Assembly: GCF_017753665.1 (NCBI RefSeq)
Contig: NZ_CP072524.1
Coordinates: 1,116,001-1,180,000 of the forward strand
Source: Neisseria sicca
GTDB lineage: Bacteria; Pseudomonadota; Gammaproteobacteria; Burkholderiales; Neisseriaceae
Length of the DNA stretch: 64,000 nucleotides
Reading direction: 5' to 3'
In this document: positions 8,286 through 15,778 of the stretch, one piece after another
Position numbering within the stretch: the first letter of the stretch is position 1
How the letters are laid out: each line of letters starts with the position of its first letter
Program-made: the position numbers and the translations under genes
The notes under the pieces: model-generated
Databases searched by the model: none
Seen by the model: the letters and a program-made list of their open reading frames with translations, nothing else
What the model was told of the DNA's origin: nothing

Positions 8286-9272
8286 ATGTCGTCTGAAAAC
8301 GAGCGTAACGAGTTTCGCCAAAATCAAACTGTTCCCAAAATCGTGCTATATGCTCAATCGGGCATGAATGATTTTGTCTTCAACATTCCCTTTTCTGTTT
8401 TTCAGACGACCTATCGGAACAATCCACTCTTTGACCTGAAAATCTGTTCCGATGACAGCAAAGACGTTATCACGGCACTGGGCGCAAGCATTCCCGTACA
8501 CGGCGGCTTGGATTTGACGGAAGAAGCCGACATCATCGTCATCGCAGGCTGGCGCAATATTGAAGAAGCCCCGACACCCGAGTTGAGCGCACATTTACAG
8601 AAAGCGGTACAACGTGGTGTGCATATCACCGCCCTATGTTACGGCACTTACGCCCTTGCCTACACAGGACTTTTAGACGGCAGAACCGCCGCCACCCACT
8701 GGCTTGCCGAAGACGACTTTGTCCGCCGTTTCCCTAAAATTCATCTAGATACCAACCGCCTATATGCGGAAAACGGCAACTTTTTAACATCGGCAGGCGC
8801 GGCGGGCGGGCTGGATTGCTGCCTTTACCTCATCCGCAAAATCCACGGTGCAACCGTTGCCAACGACCTTGCCCGTACCTTGGTTGCGGCACCACACCGC
8901 GAAGGCGGGCAGGCACAGTTTATCCACCGACCTGTCGAACGTCGTACCGCCGATGACAAAATCAATCACTTATTGGACGAACTGCGCCAAAACCTTGCCA
9001 CCCCATACCGCTTGGACGATTTGGCAAAAAAATTAGCCGTTTCCCGCCGTACCTTTATCCGCCATTTTTCTCAAGCCACAGGCATGAATTTCGGTGAGTG
9101 GCTCACCACAGAGCGGCTATGGCAGGTACAGGATTTATTGGAAAATACGGACTTGCCGATAGAACGCATCGCCGAACAAAGCGGCTTCGGCAGCGCGGCA
9201 AACCTACGTTTGCAGTTCAAAGCCAAGTTTAAAATCAATCCGAATGCCTGGCGGAAAGTATTTGGCAGATAG
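8286..9272 (+). CDS. GlxA-family transcriptional regulator (DJ-1/PfpI plus AraC HTH)
   Basis: 328 residues. Residues about 15-190 form a DJ-1/PfpI (class I amidotransferase-like) domain with the nucleophile-elbow region TALCYGTYALAYTGLLDGR. Residues about 225-328 are an AraC double helix-turn-helix (LAVSRRTFIRHFSQATGMNF; IAEQSGFGSAANLRLQFKAK). Such regulators sense small metabolites and control adjacent genes; here the divergent hydrolase at 7337-8188 is the obvious candidate. The start codon overlaps ATGTCGTCTGAA, a near-DUS. Confidence 0.85.
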   Translation: MSSENERNEFRQNQTVPKIVLYAQSGMNDFVFNIPFSVFQTTYRNNPLFDLKICSDDSKDVITALGASIPVHGGLDLTEEADIIVIAGWRNIEEAPTPELSAHLQKAVQRGVHITALCYGTYALAYTGLLDGRTAATHWLAEDDFVRRFPKIHLDTNRLYAENGNFLTSAGAAGGLDCCLYLIRKIHGATVANDLARTLVAAPHREGGQAQFIHRPVERRTADDKINHLLDELRQNLATPYRLDDLAKKLAVSRRTFIRHFSQATGMNFGEWLTTERLWQVQDLLENTDLPIERIAEQSGFGSAANLRLQFKAKFKINPNAWRKVFGR

Positions 9273-9300
9273 CTCGCGTTAGTCAATCCAAAATACTTGA

Positions 9301-9363
9301 GTGCAGGCTGCTTTGGAGGTCGTCTGAAAACCCAAAAAGCAGCCTGCACTTTTCAGACGACCT
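9301..9363. terminator. Interlocked double inverted repeat (two uptake-word dialects)
   Basis: Two stems overlap: GTGCAGGCTGCTTT (9301-9314) with AAAGCAGCCTGCAC (9336-9349), and AGGTCGTCTGAAAA (9317-9330) with TTTTCAGACGACCT (9350-9363). Only one of the two hairpins can form fully at a time, or both as a pseudoknot-like fold. It sits between the regulator and the ATPase gene. Confidence 0.6.
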
Positions 9364-9419
9364 GCCAAAGTTTTCGGAACATGAGCCACGCCGCTTTGTC
9401 GAAATTGCAAAGGATATTT

Positions 9420-10292
9420 ATGATGCAGCCTGAACATACTCCCTTAATCGAATTCAAAAACGTCAGCAAACGCTACGACAACCACACCGCCGTAAACGAA
9501 CTGAACCTCACCATTTACCAAGGCGAGTTTTTCGTGTTGGTGGGCGGTTCTGGCAGCGGTAAATCCACCACGCTGCGAATGATTAACGCGCTGACCGAGC
9601 CAACCGACGGCGATGTTTATTTCAACGGCAGGCGCATCAAAGATTACGACATCCGCGGGCTGCGCCACCGCATCGGCTATGTGCTGCAACAAATCGCCCT
9701 GTTCCCCACCATGACCGTGCGGCAGAATATCGAGCTGATGCCCGACATTTTGGGCTGGGACAAATCGAAGCGCACATCGCGCGTGAACGAACTGCTCGAG
9801 CTGGTCGGCATGCCGCCCGAAACCTACCTAAACCGCTATCCGCACGAACTTTCCGGCGGCGAACAACAGCGCATCGGCATCCTGCGCGCCATCGCTGCCA
9901 AACCCGACATCCTGCTGATGGACGAACCCTTTTCCGCCCTCGACCCGCTCGCCCGCGCTTCCCTTCAGGAAACCGTGTCGTTGATTCACAAAAAACTCGG
10001 CACCACCATCGTTTTCGTTACCCACGACATGAACGAAGCCGCCAAACTCGCCTGCCGCATCGGCGTGATGCACCAAGGCAGGCTGTTGCAGGTCGATACG
10101 CCGCAGGATATTCAAAACCATCCAGCGGATGATTATGTGCGCTCCCTGTTCGGCGCGGCGCAGCCGGAAAACACCGCCTCCGCCGACGAAGTCATCAATC
10201 TTTACCGCCGTTTGGACGCGGACGGCAAAGCGCGGGTAAGGGAGCATTGGGCAAAAGAAGAAAACCAAGAAGATTCGAAAAAGGTCGTCTGA
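9420..10292 (+). CDS. Osmoprotectant/glycine-betaine ABC transporter ATPase
   Basis: 290 residues from ATG 9420 (AAAGGA six bases upstream; a second ATG follows at once). Walker A is GGSGSGKST, the Q-loop is YVLQQIALFP, the ABC signature is LSGGEQQRIG and Walker B is ILLMDEPFSALDP. Sequence style and the long C-terminal tail fit the OpuCA/ProV class. The only matching permease/receptor gene seen is at 1552-3081, so the transporter is split over 6 kb. The final codons lie in a DUS, which supplies the TGA. Confidence 0.8.
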   Translation: MMQPEHTPLIEFKNVSKRYDNHTAVNELNLTIYQGEFFVLVGGSGSGKSTTLRMINALTEPTDGDVYFNGRRIKDYDIRGLRHRIGYVLQQIALFPTMTVRQNIELMPDILGWDKSKRTSRVNELLELVGMPPETYLNRYPHELSGGEQQRIGILRAIAAKPDILLMDEPFSALDPLARASLQETVSLIHKKLGTTIVFVTHDMNEAAKLACRIGVMHQGRLLQVDTPQDIQNHPADDYVRSLFGAAQPENTASADEVINLYRRLDADGKARVREHWAKEENQEDSKKVV

Positions 10293-10335
10293 AAACGGAC
10301 ATATCGGATTTTGCCCAATCGTTTTCAGACGACCT
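10282..10335. terminator. DUS inverted-repeat terminator overlapping the ATPase stop codon
   Basis: AGGTCGTCTGAAAACG and CGTTTTCAGACGACCT pair across about 22 bases; the first arm contains the TGA stop of the ATPase gene. Confidence 0.65.
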
Positions 10336-10435
10336 CAAACCATTTTCAGTACACGCTCAAGCACCAGGCCTACTTTCCGGTAACACCCAATTTCGCAAAA
10401 ACTCTATTGTAAGTCCAAATCAAAAGCATCTATGT

Positions 10436-10542
10436 CGTCATTCCCGCGCAGGCGAAAATCCACTTTTGAATTTCGGCAACCGTTTTGCAAACATCTGTTG
10501 TTCAAAGTTTCCGATGGTTTTCCGCCTACGCGGGAATGACGG
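10436..10542. repeat. NIME/dRS3-type neisserial intergenic repeat
   Basis: CGTCATTCCCGCGCAGGCG at the left and CGCCTACGCGGGAATGACGG at the right form imperfect inverted ends about 107 bp apart, the arrangement of the Neisseria intergenic mosaic elements bounded by dRS3 (ATTCCC-N8-GGGAAT). The dRS3 cores are mutated. Confidence 0.7.
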
Positions 10543-10618
10543 CAGCTGGCAGGTACCGTATCAAAAATCAAGCGAATCTGCTATATATACTTCCTCAAAA
10601 CCCCAAAGGAGAATCAAG

Positions 10619-11938
10619 ATGGACATTCTTTCCCGCCTGCAAGCATTGCCGCCGGGCAGGTTCCACTACAAATTACTGGTATTGGTCGGCATCGGCTGGC
10701 TGTTTGACGCAATGGATACCGGCATCGTGTCGTTTATATTGCCCGCATTGGGCAAAGAATGGGGATTGCAGCCGGCGCAACTGGGCTGGATAGTCAGCAT
10801 CGCCTTTATCGGCATGGCACTGGGGGCAGTAGCGAGCGGCTGGCTGGCAGACCGCTTCGGAAGGAAAACCGTATTTGCCGCGACCATGGCAGTGTACAGC
10901 ACAGCGACAGGTCTATGCGCCTTTGCACCCGACATCGCAACACTGCTTACCTGCCGCTTCTTTGTCGGCGTAGGACTGGGCGGACAGCTTCCCGTCGCGG
11001 TGTCATTGGTCAGCGAATACGCCCCGCCGAAAGTACGCGGTCGGTTCATCGTGTTGCTGGAAAGTTTTTGGGGGCTGGGCTGGCTTGCCGCAGCACTCGC
11101 TTCCTATTTCTTTATCCCAAAATTCGGCTGGCACAGCGCGTTTTTAATCGGCGCGTTGCCGATTGTGTATATCCCGCTGGTGTTGAAATTCATCCCTGAA
11201 TCCGTACCCTACCTCCTCTCGCAAGGCAAAACGGACGAAGCGCACCGGCTGGTCAGCCGCTTGGAAGAGGAAGCGGGGATTACGCCCGCCGCAACAGCCG
11301 TAGCACCGCCGCAACAGCAAAAACAGCGCATCCGTTTCATACAACTGTGGCAACAGCCTTTCGCACGGCGCACGCTGATGTTGTGGCTGGTTTGGTTCGG
11401 CATCGTCTTTTCCTATTACGGCATTTTTACTTGGCTGCCGAAACTCTTGGTCGAACAAGGCAATACGGTGGTCAAAACCTTTGAATATGTGCTGGTGATG
11501 ATCGTCGCGCAACTGCCCGGTTATATCGCGGCAGCGGCATTGGTGGAAAAAATCGGGCGCAAAGCAACTTTGGCGGGCTTTCTCGCCGCCTGCGCCGTCT
11601 GCGCGTGGTTTTTCGGGCAAAGCAGCAGTGCCGCCGAAGTCATGGCATGGGGCAGCCTGATGTCGTTCTTCAACCTCGGCGCATGGGGCGTTTTATACAC
11701 CTACACGCCCGAACTCTACCCCCTCCGCTTCCGTGCCTTCGCCTCCGGCTGGGCGGGCGCAATCGGACGCGTGGGCGGTATCCTCGCGCCTATGGTGGTC
11801 GCCAAAATGGTCGGCGGCAGCGAAGGATTCGGCAATATATTCATGATGTTTGCCGGCGTGATGATGCTGATTGTATTGGTGATTTTGGCATTGGGCGAAG
11901 AAACGAAAGGCAGGACGCTGGAGGAAATCAGCTCTTAA
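10619..11938 (+). CDS. MFS transporter, NiaP-like (niacin/aromatic acid)
   Basis: 439 residues from ATG 10619 with a strong AAAGGAG ribosome site; the open frame upstream is a repeat and not coding. Twelve hydrophobic helices are visible. The loop motif GWLADRFGRK lies between helices 2 and 3, and the family landmark GIGWLFDAMDTGIVSFILPA is in helix 1; this opening is typical of NiaP-type niacin/nicotinate carriers within the sugar-porter-like MFS. A large loop (residues about 205-240) separates the halves, then ELYPLRFRAFASGWAGAIGR in helix 10. Substrate is inferred by resemblance only. Confidence 0.8.
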   Translation: MDILSRLQALPPGRFHYKLLVLVGIGWLFDAMDTGIVSFILPALGKEWGLQPAQLGWIVSIAFIGMALGAVASGWLADRFGRKTVFAATMAVYSTATGLCAFAPDIATLLTCRFFVGVGLGGQLPVAVSLVSEYAPPKVRGRFIVLLESFWGLGWLAAALASYFFIPKFGWHSAFLIGALPIVYIPLVLKFIPESVPYLLSQGKTDEAHRLVSRLEEEAGITPAATAVAPPQQQKQRIRFIQLWQQPFARRTLMLWLVWFGIVFSYYGIFTWLPKLLVEQGNTVVKTFEYVLVMIVAQLPGYIAAAALVEKIGRKATLAGFLAACAVCAWFFGQSSSAAEVMAWGSLMSFFNLGAWGVLYTYTPELYPLRFRAFASGWAGAIGRVGGILAPMVVAKMVGGSEGFGNIFMMFAGVMMLIVLVILALGEETKGRTLEEISS

Positions 11939-12129
11939 ACAACCGTATCCGCTACCCAAAATCAGCAAAAGGCCGTCTGAAAACTGAACTGGCCCCCAAA
12001 TCTTGGACACTCATAAAAGCCTATTCAGGCACTCTGTGCAAGCTGGGTTCTGTATGCGACAGGACTCAGCTTTTTCAATTTCAAACTGCAACGCTCCCGA
12101 TTGTAGTAATCCATATAGTCATCTATCTG

Positions 12130-12334
12130 TGTAGGAAATCGTCGCGTTGTTTACACTTTTTCTACGGCGGACAGCTTTTGTTTTTGCTTGAATGATTCTT
12201 AGGCAGCTATCCGGCATTATCAAGAACAGAGCGGGTTTCCCGTGTCTATCGACATTCTTGACAATGCCGGATAGCTGCTCAAACGGGTCTTCAAGCAAAA
12301 GCCAAAAGTGTAAACAACACTGTTGATTTCTACA
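12130..12334. mobile_element. MITE with IS481-like terminal repeats (205 bp)
   Basis: Left end TGTAGGAAATCGTCGCG... TTTACAC (12130-12156) is the imperfect inverse of the right end GTGTAAACAAC...TTTCTACA (12308-12334). The left end matches, reversed, the right end of the IS481-family element at 52095-52121 at 25 of 27 positions. Inside is a long stem (GCAGCTATCCGGCATT against AATGCCGGATAGCTGC). No coding sequence. It is probably moved in trans by such a transposase. Confidence 0.7.
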
Positions 12335-12441
12335 TGGAGTGGATTAAATTTAAATCAGGACAAGGCGATGAAGCCGTAGACAGTACAGATAGTACGGCAA
12401 GGCGAGGCAACGCTGTACTGGTTTAAATTTAATCCACTATA
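12335..12441. repeat. Correia element abutting the MITE
   Basis: GGATTAAATTTAAATCAGGA at the left and the reversed TTTAAATTTAATCCACTATA at the right, with the standard Correia interior. The outermost left bases are altered (TGGAGTGG for TATAGTGG), exactly where it touches the MITE. Confidence 0.85.
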
Positions 12442-12607
12442 TATTTGCTCATAAAAAAACTGCACCTTGGTGGTTGGAAGGTATGTGTCCAACTTTTGGG
12501 GTGCAGTTCAAACGCCAAATTGGTTTTCAGACGGCCTTTATGCTAAAGATTTTCAGACGACGTTTAAGGTCGTCTGAAATTTTGAAACAACGGTTTAAAC
12601 GGCAAAG

Positions 12608-12725
12608 AACGCGTGCGTACCGCACACACCCTGCACGTTGGTTTTAAATTTAGGCCTCCCGCAGGTAGCTTGTGTGGCGTAGCCACGCACGCGGCTGATG
12701 GAGATACAGGCTACGACTTGCTGCA
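12608..12725. repeat. Dispersed repeat, copy A
   Basis: The stretch AACGCGTGCGTACCGCACAC ... CAGGCTACGACTTGCTGC recurs, shorter and diverged, at 26295-26363. I do not recognise the family. No ORF is supported. Confidence 0.5.
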
Positions 12726-12894
12726 AAATCAATATTTGTTTTCAGGCTGCCTTTTTAATACAATCCGTCCATGCTTTTCAAAGCGATTAGCGGCGGCTCT
12801 GCGTGTTTAACGGCAGGCAGAACTGTGCGGGCGGCGTGCCGATTCCGTATCCTGCGCTACGAAAGTGGCGGAAAGCAGAAAACCAAAGGCAAAA

Positions 12895-12966
12895 GCGTGT
12901 TTCGTCTAGCGGATAAGACGGCGGGCATTAGGTCCGCAAACGTGGGTTCGAATCCCATAACACATA
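12895..12966 (+). tRNA. tRNA-like gene 1, unusual (apparent anticodon TTA)
   Basis: A cloverleaf can be drawn: acceptor GCGTGTT with AACACAT (only five clean pairs), D arm GTCT-AGCGGATA-AGAC, anticodon stem GCGGG/TCCGC with loop CATTAGG, four-base variable loop, T arm GTGGG-TTCGAAT-CCCAT. The T loop is canonical. The anticodon loop lacks the near-universal T at position 33 and would read TTA at 34-36. No CCA is encoded. It is either a decayed tRNA or a tRNA mimic rather than a normal decoder. Confidence 0.55.
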
Positions 12967-12975
12967 GCTGATGGA

Positions 12976-13048
12976 AAGTGTTTAGCTCACTCGGTAGAGC
13001 ATCAGAATTTCATTCTGGCGGTAGCGGGTTCGATTCCCGCAACACAAG
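12976..13048 (+). tRNA. tRNA-like gene 2 (anticodon TTC, Glu-like)
   Basis: Acceptor pairs GTGTT with AACAC, the two outermost pairs being mismatched; D arm GCTC-ACTCGGTA-GAGC; anticodon arm TCAGA-ATTTCAT-TCTGG, anticodon TTC; T arm GCGGG-TTCGATT-CCCGC perfect. No encoded CCA. The five-base acceptor core GTGTT/AACAC is identical to that of the tRNA-like gene 1 just upstream. Body is intact enough to fold; charging is doubtful. Confidence 0.6.
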
Positions 13049-13050
13049 CA

Positions 13051-13126
13051 TTTGAATTAGCTCATTGGGTAGAGCAAAGGACTCATAATCCTTGTGTAAC
13101 AGGTTCGATTCCTGTATTCAAAACCA
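13051..13126 (+). tRNA. tRNA with CAT anticodon (Met/Ile2 type), accessory
   Basis: A complete cloverleaf: acceptor TTTGAAT/ATTCAAA, D arm GCTC-ATTGGGTA-GAGC, anticodon stem AAGGA/TCCTT with loop CTCATAA, T arm ACAGG-TTCGATT-CCTGT, discriminator A and encoded CCA. The A/T-rich acceptor starting with T is unlike the normal G-starting bacterial tRNAs, so this too looks like an accessory tRNA. It begins three bases after tRNA-like gene 2. Confidence 0.75.
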
Positions 13127-13130
13127 AGCC

Positions 13131-13210
13131 TGTCGGGGCTTTATCCGACACTATCCTGTCACGATAGAAAATGGTTTGTAAAACCGACATTTATTGGTCT
13201 CAAAAACCAA
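13131..13210 (+). ncRNA. Chain of four small hairpins behind the tRNA cluster
   Basis: Four consecutive stems are visible: TGTCGG/CCGACA (13131-13150), CTATC/GATAG with a seven-base loop (13151-13167), GGTTT/AAACC (13173-13185) and TTGGT/ACCAA with seven-base loop CTCAAAA (13194-13210). Two have tRNA-arm geometry. This may be a further structured RNA, a processed leader, or part terminator. Evidence is structural only. Confidence 0.35.
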
Positions 13211-13594
13211 AAACGCAGTACCGCAACCTGCTGCTGCCGCTTTCTGCGCGGCGCGGGGTCGGAAGAAGCTTCAGGCAGCCTGCACCATTGGGGTCGTCTG
13301 AAACCTATCCGCCGCCACACTGCAAAGACAACGGGCAAGGCTTGCGGTCCGGCTGACGCAAAGGCGGGCACGTTACCAGCGCACGGCAAAACGGTTTAGG
13401 CAAGATGTGAAACCCAAGCCCTGCGCTGCTTTCATGCTCCCCGATGCACACACGGGTCCGCCGCCTCTGACTGTTGCACAAGCGGCAACGGCAGGTTGCC
13501 CCTATTTCTTCGGGTTGCCGTTTTCAGGCGGCCTGAAACGGGGTTTGGGGCAACGGAAATGCCCAAGCCCAATCCATTTTAAAAAGGAAACGTC
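13211..13594 (+). other. Long leader between tRNA cluster and slipin gene
   Basis: About 380 bases without a supported ORF. It is GC-rich, carries one DUS-like GGGGTCGTCTGAAA (13291-13304) and several mixed-dialect words (TTCAGGCAGCCTGCACC, TTTCAGGCGGCCTGAAA) that can form hairpins, and ends in AAAAAGGAAACG, the ribosome site of the slipin gene. Confidence 0.4.
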
Positions 13595-15580
13595 ATGTTC
13601 AAAAATTTCGTCGTCAAACCCACCGAACGCCTTATCGTTCTGCTGGATGGCGGCCTGCACACCGTTCTCAATGCGGGGAATCACACTATTTGGCATTGGG
13701 GCAAGGAAATTGAAACACACAAGCAGGACGCGACCGTACTGCATGTGCAGTGGAACGGCATCGGCAGTTTGTTGAAAATCGCTTCGGAACGCAAAAAGGC
13801 GGAAAAATTCCTGCAAATTGTCCATAACCCTGCCGGACACAATACATTGGTGTGGCACGATGAAATGCCCGTATTCACCATGACCGACAATACGGACTAT
13901 TGGGCGTTTTTCCGTCCTGAAAAGGGCGAATTGAACACGCTCACGCTGGCGCACAACGAATACTGGCTGCCTGAAAACGTGCAGGAAACGCTGTTGTTGC
14001 GCAACCAAGTGCCGTCAAACTGCGAGAAATTTGTCGTGGAGCAACACGAACGCCTGCTTATCCGCATCAACGGGCGTTTGCAGCGCGTGCTGGGCGAAGG
14101 GCGGTATCTGCTGCAAAGCAAGGCGAGAGCGAAAAATAACGAAATCGAAATCGAACGGCAACACACTGCCAACGCAATGTATCATCAATGGGAAGACGCG
14201 CAGAAATGGGCGAAAGAGCAGCCTGAAAATCCGCAATGGCTGGTGCTGGAAAGCCCTGTGGGGCAAAACACGTTGGCATGGCATCAGGATTTTGGTGCAA
14301 AGGTCGTGGCAAGCTGCGAACACGCAGCGTTTTGGTTGCCTGAAAATGGAGAAATCGAAACGCACACGCAGCCGAAAACCGAATACTGGCTGCCCGAAAA
14401 CGTGCAGGCTGCTTTGCTGGCACACACCACGTTAGACAAACCCCTGCAAAAATATACCGTTAAAGCCAACGAACGCCTGCTGATTACCGAGCGTAACCGC
14501 CTGATGCGCGTGCTGGGTGAAGGCGATTATGTGCTGCTGTTGGGCGAGGAACATAAAGCCCTGTTTGCCGATACAGGCATACCCGTGTATGAAAATACGG
14601 CGCAACTGGCGCAATGGGCGGCGCAAAATCCCGAACTCGCAGCGGCGCATTGGCAGCGCGTGGAAGCCGGAGAAAACGAATTGCTGCTGTGGTCGCAAAA
14701 CGGCAAGCTGCAAAACCTGATCCGCCCCAAAGAAGCGGCGTGGTTCTGGCGCGAAGCGGCGCAGCCGTATGAAATCCAACGTATTGATTTATCCCAAGGT
14801 TTGGCAATCGATGCGGACACAGTGAAGCAGTTGCAGAACATCAATTTCGGCGGCCATCCTGTGTTCAAAAATGCAGTGCACACGGTAAACGTACCCGAAC
14901 ACCATCAGGGCTTGGTCTATATCGACAACGTGCAGCAACCGCCTCTGACGCAGGGTCGTTACCACTATTGGCTGGTAAACCAGACGGTCGGCAGCCAAGT
15001 GGCGGATTTGCGTTTGCAGACTTGCGAAGTATCGGGACAGGAACTGCTGACTGAAGATAAGGTTACCGTACGCGCCAATGTGGTGTGCAACTACCGGATT
15101 ACGGACTCGCCCAAATGGTTTGCCCAGCATCAATCGCCCGAAGAATATCTCTACCGCGAATTGCAGTTTGCCATCCGCGCGCTCATCGGCAGTAAAAGTA
15201 TGGACACGCTATTGGCGGATAAACAGGGCTTGGATACGGAGCTGACCGCGCTCATCCGCGCCAAAGTGCCGCAGGGCGCGGAAATCGACAGCGCGGGTGT
15301 GAAAGACATTATCCTGCCGGGCGAAATCCGCAGCATCTTAACGCGCGTGGTAGAAGCCGAAAAATCCGCCCAAGCCAACAACATCCGCCGCCGCGAGGAA
15401 ACCGCCGCCACACGCTCGCTGCTGAACACCGCGCGCGTGATGGAGGAAAACCCGACCGCCCTGCGTCTGAAAGAATTGGAAACATTGGAAAAAGTTACCG
15501 AGAAAATCGACAAGATTTCGGTATACGGCGGATTGGACGGCGTGTTGAAAGGCTTGATTAATATTCAGCAGCCGAAATAG
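13595..15580 (+). CDS. Slipin/SPFH-domain protein with tandem N-terminal repeats
   Basis: 661 residues, no signal peptide. The first about 425 residues are three copies of a roughly 140-residue unit, starting near residues 4 (FVVKPTERLIVLLDGGL), 143 (FVVEQHERLLIRINGRLQ) and 284 (YTVKANERLLITERNRLM); the first two end EYWLPENVQxxLL. A fourth, truncated start (VNVPEHHQGLVYIDNVQ, near 430) leads into an SPFH/band-7 domain with QELLTEDKVTVRANVVCNYR and the helical tail AEKSAQANNIRRREETAATR. Slipins usually scaffold membrane microdomains but this one lacks a clear membrane anchor. It lies downstream of a tRNA-like cluster. I recall SPFH genes in Rtc RNA-repair operons, but no rtcA, rtcB or rtcR is present. 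Confidence 0.8.
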   Translation: MFKNFVVKPTERLIVLLDGGLHTVLNAGNHTIWHWGKEIETHKQDATVLHVQWNGIGSLLKIASERKKAEKFLQIVHNPAGHNTLVWHDEMPVFTMTDNTDYWAFFRPEKGELNTLTLAHNEYWLPENVQETLLLRNQVPSNCEKFVVEQHERLLIRINGRLQRVLGEGRYLLQSKARAKNNEIEIERQHTANAMYHQWEDAQKWAKEQPENPQWLVLESPVGQNTLAWHQDFGAKVVASCEHAAFWLPENGEIETHTQPKTEYWLPENVQAALLAHTTLDKPLQKYTVKANERLLITERNRLMRVLGEGDYVLLLGEEHKALFADTGIPVYENTAQLAQWAAQNPELAAAHWQRVEAGENELLLWSQNGKLQNLIRPKEAAWFWREAAQPYEIQRIDLSQGLAIDADTVKQLQNINFGGHPVFKNAVHTVNVPEHHQGLVYIDNVQQPPLTQGRYHYWLVNQTVGSQVADLRLQTCEVSGQELLTEDKVTVRANVVCNYRITDSPKWFAQHQSPEEYLYRELQFAIRALIGSKSMDTLLADKQGLDTELTALIRAKVPQGAEIDSAGVKDIILPGEIRSILTRVVEAEKSAQANNIRRREETAATRSLLNTARVMEENPTALRLKELETLEKVTEKIDKISVYGGLDGVLKGLINIQQPK

Positions 15581-15613
15581 GATTTTTGGCCGCCTGAACA
15601 CGCCGCACGGTAC

Positions 15614-15657
15614 AAAAGCAGCCTACACTTTCAAAAATCGAAGTGCAGGCTGCTTTT
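15614..15657. terminator. Strong hairpin terminator (king3-like word)
   Basis: AAAAGCAGCCTACACTT and AAGTGCAGGCTGCTTTT pair with one mismatch across a 10-base loop; bidirectional between the slipin gene and the SMI1 gene. Confidence 0.75.
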
Positions 15658-15778
15658 CATAATAATTAGAAAAAAACGCGCAATATTTTATACTGTACAT
15701 CATGCAGCAATCCGTAGCCTGCACCCGCCCACTTATTGACTGAACGAACAGCAAGCGTAGAGCGGGTATTTACGCCAG

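Larger units (their letters stand above)
11985..12512 (-). mobile_element. IS3-family remnant, gutted and re-invaded
   Basis: Ends are imperfect inverted repeats: TGAACTGGCCCCCAAATCTT at the left and TTTTGGGGTGCAGTTCA at the right (to about 12511). On the minus strand 12129-12025 encode the end of an IS3 orfB transposase (YMDYYNRERCSLKLKKLSP then VAYRTQLAQSA, stop). Everything upstream of that is gone and is replaced by a MITE (12130-12334) and a Correia element (12335-12441). It is not mobile by itself. Confidence 0.75.

Noticed and set aside
10247..10618. Upstream extension of the NiaP-like gene
   Set aside because: The stretch is a DUS hairpin and a dispersed repeat; ATG 10619 has AAAGGAG.
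12771..12971. Open frame of 66 codons over the first tRNA-like gene
   Set aside because: It overlaps the tRNA-like fold and repeat sequence and has no coding features.
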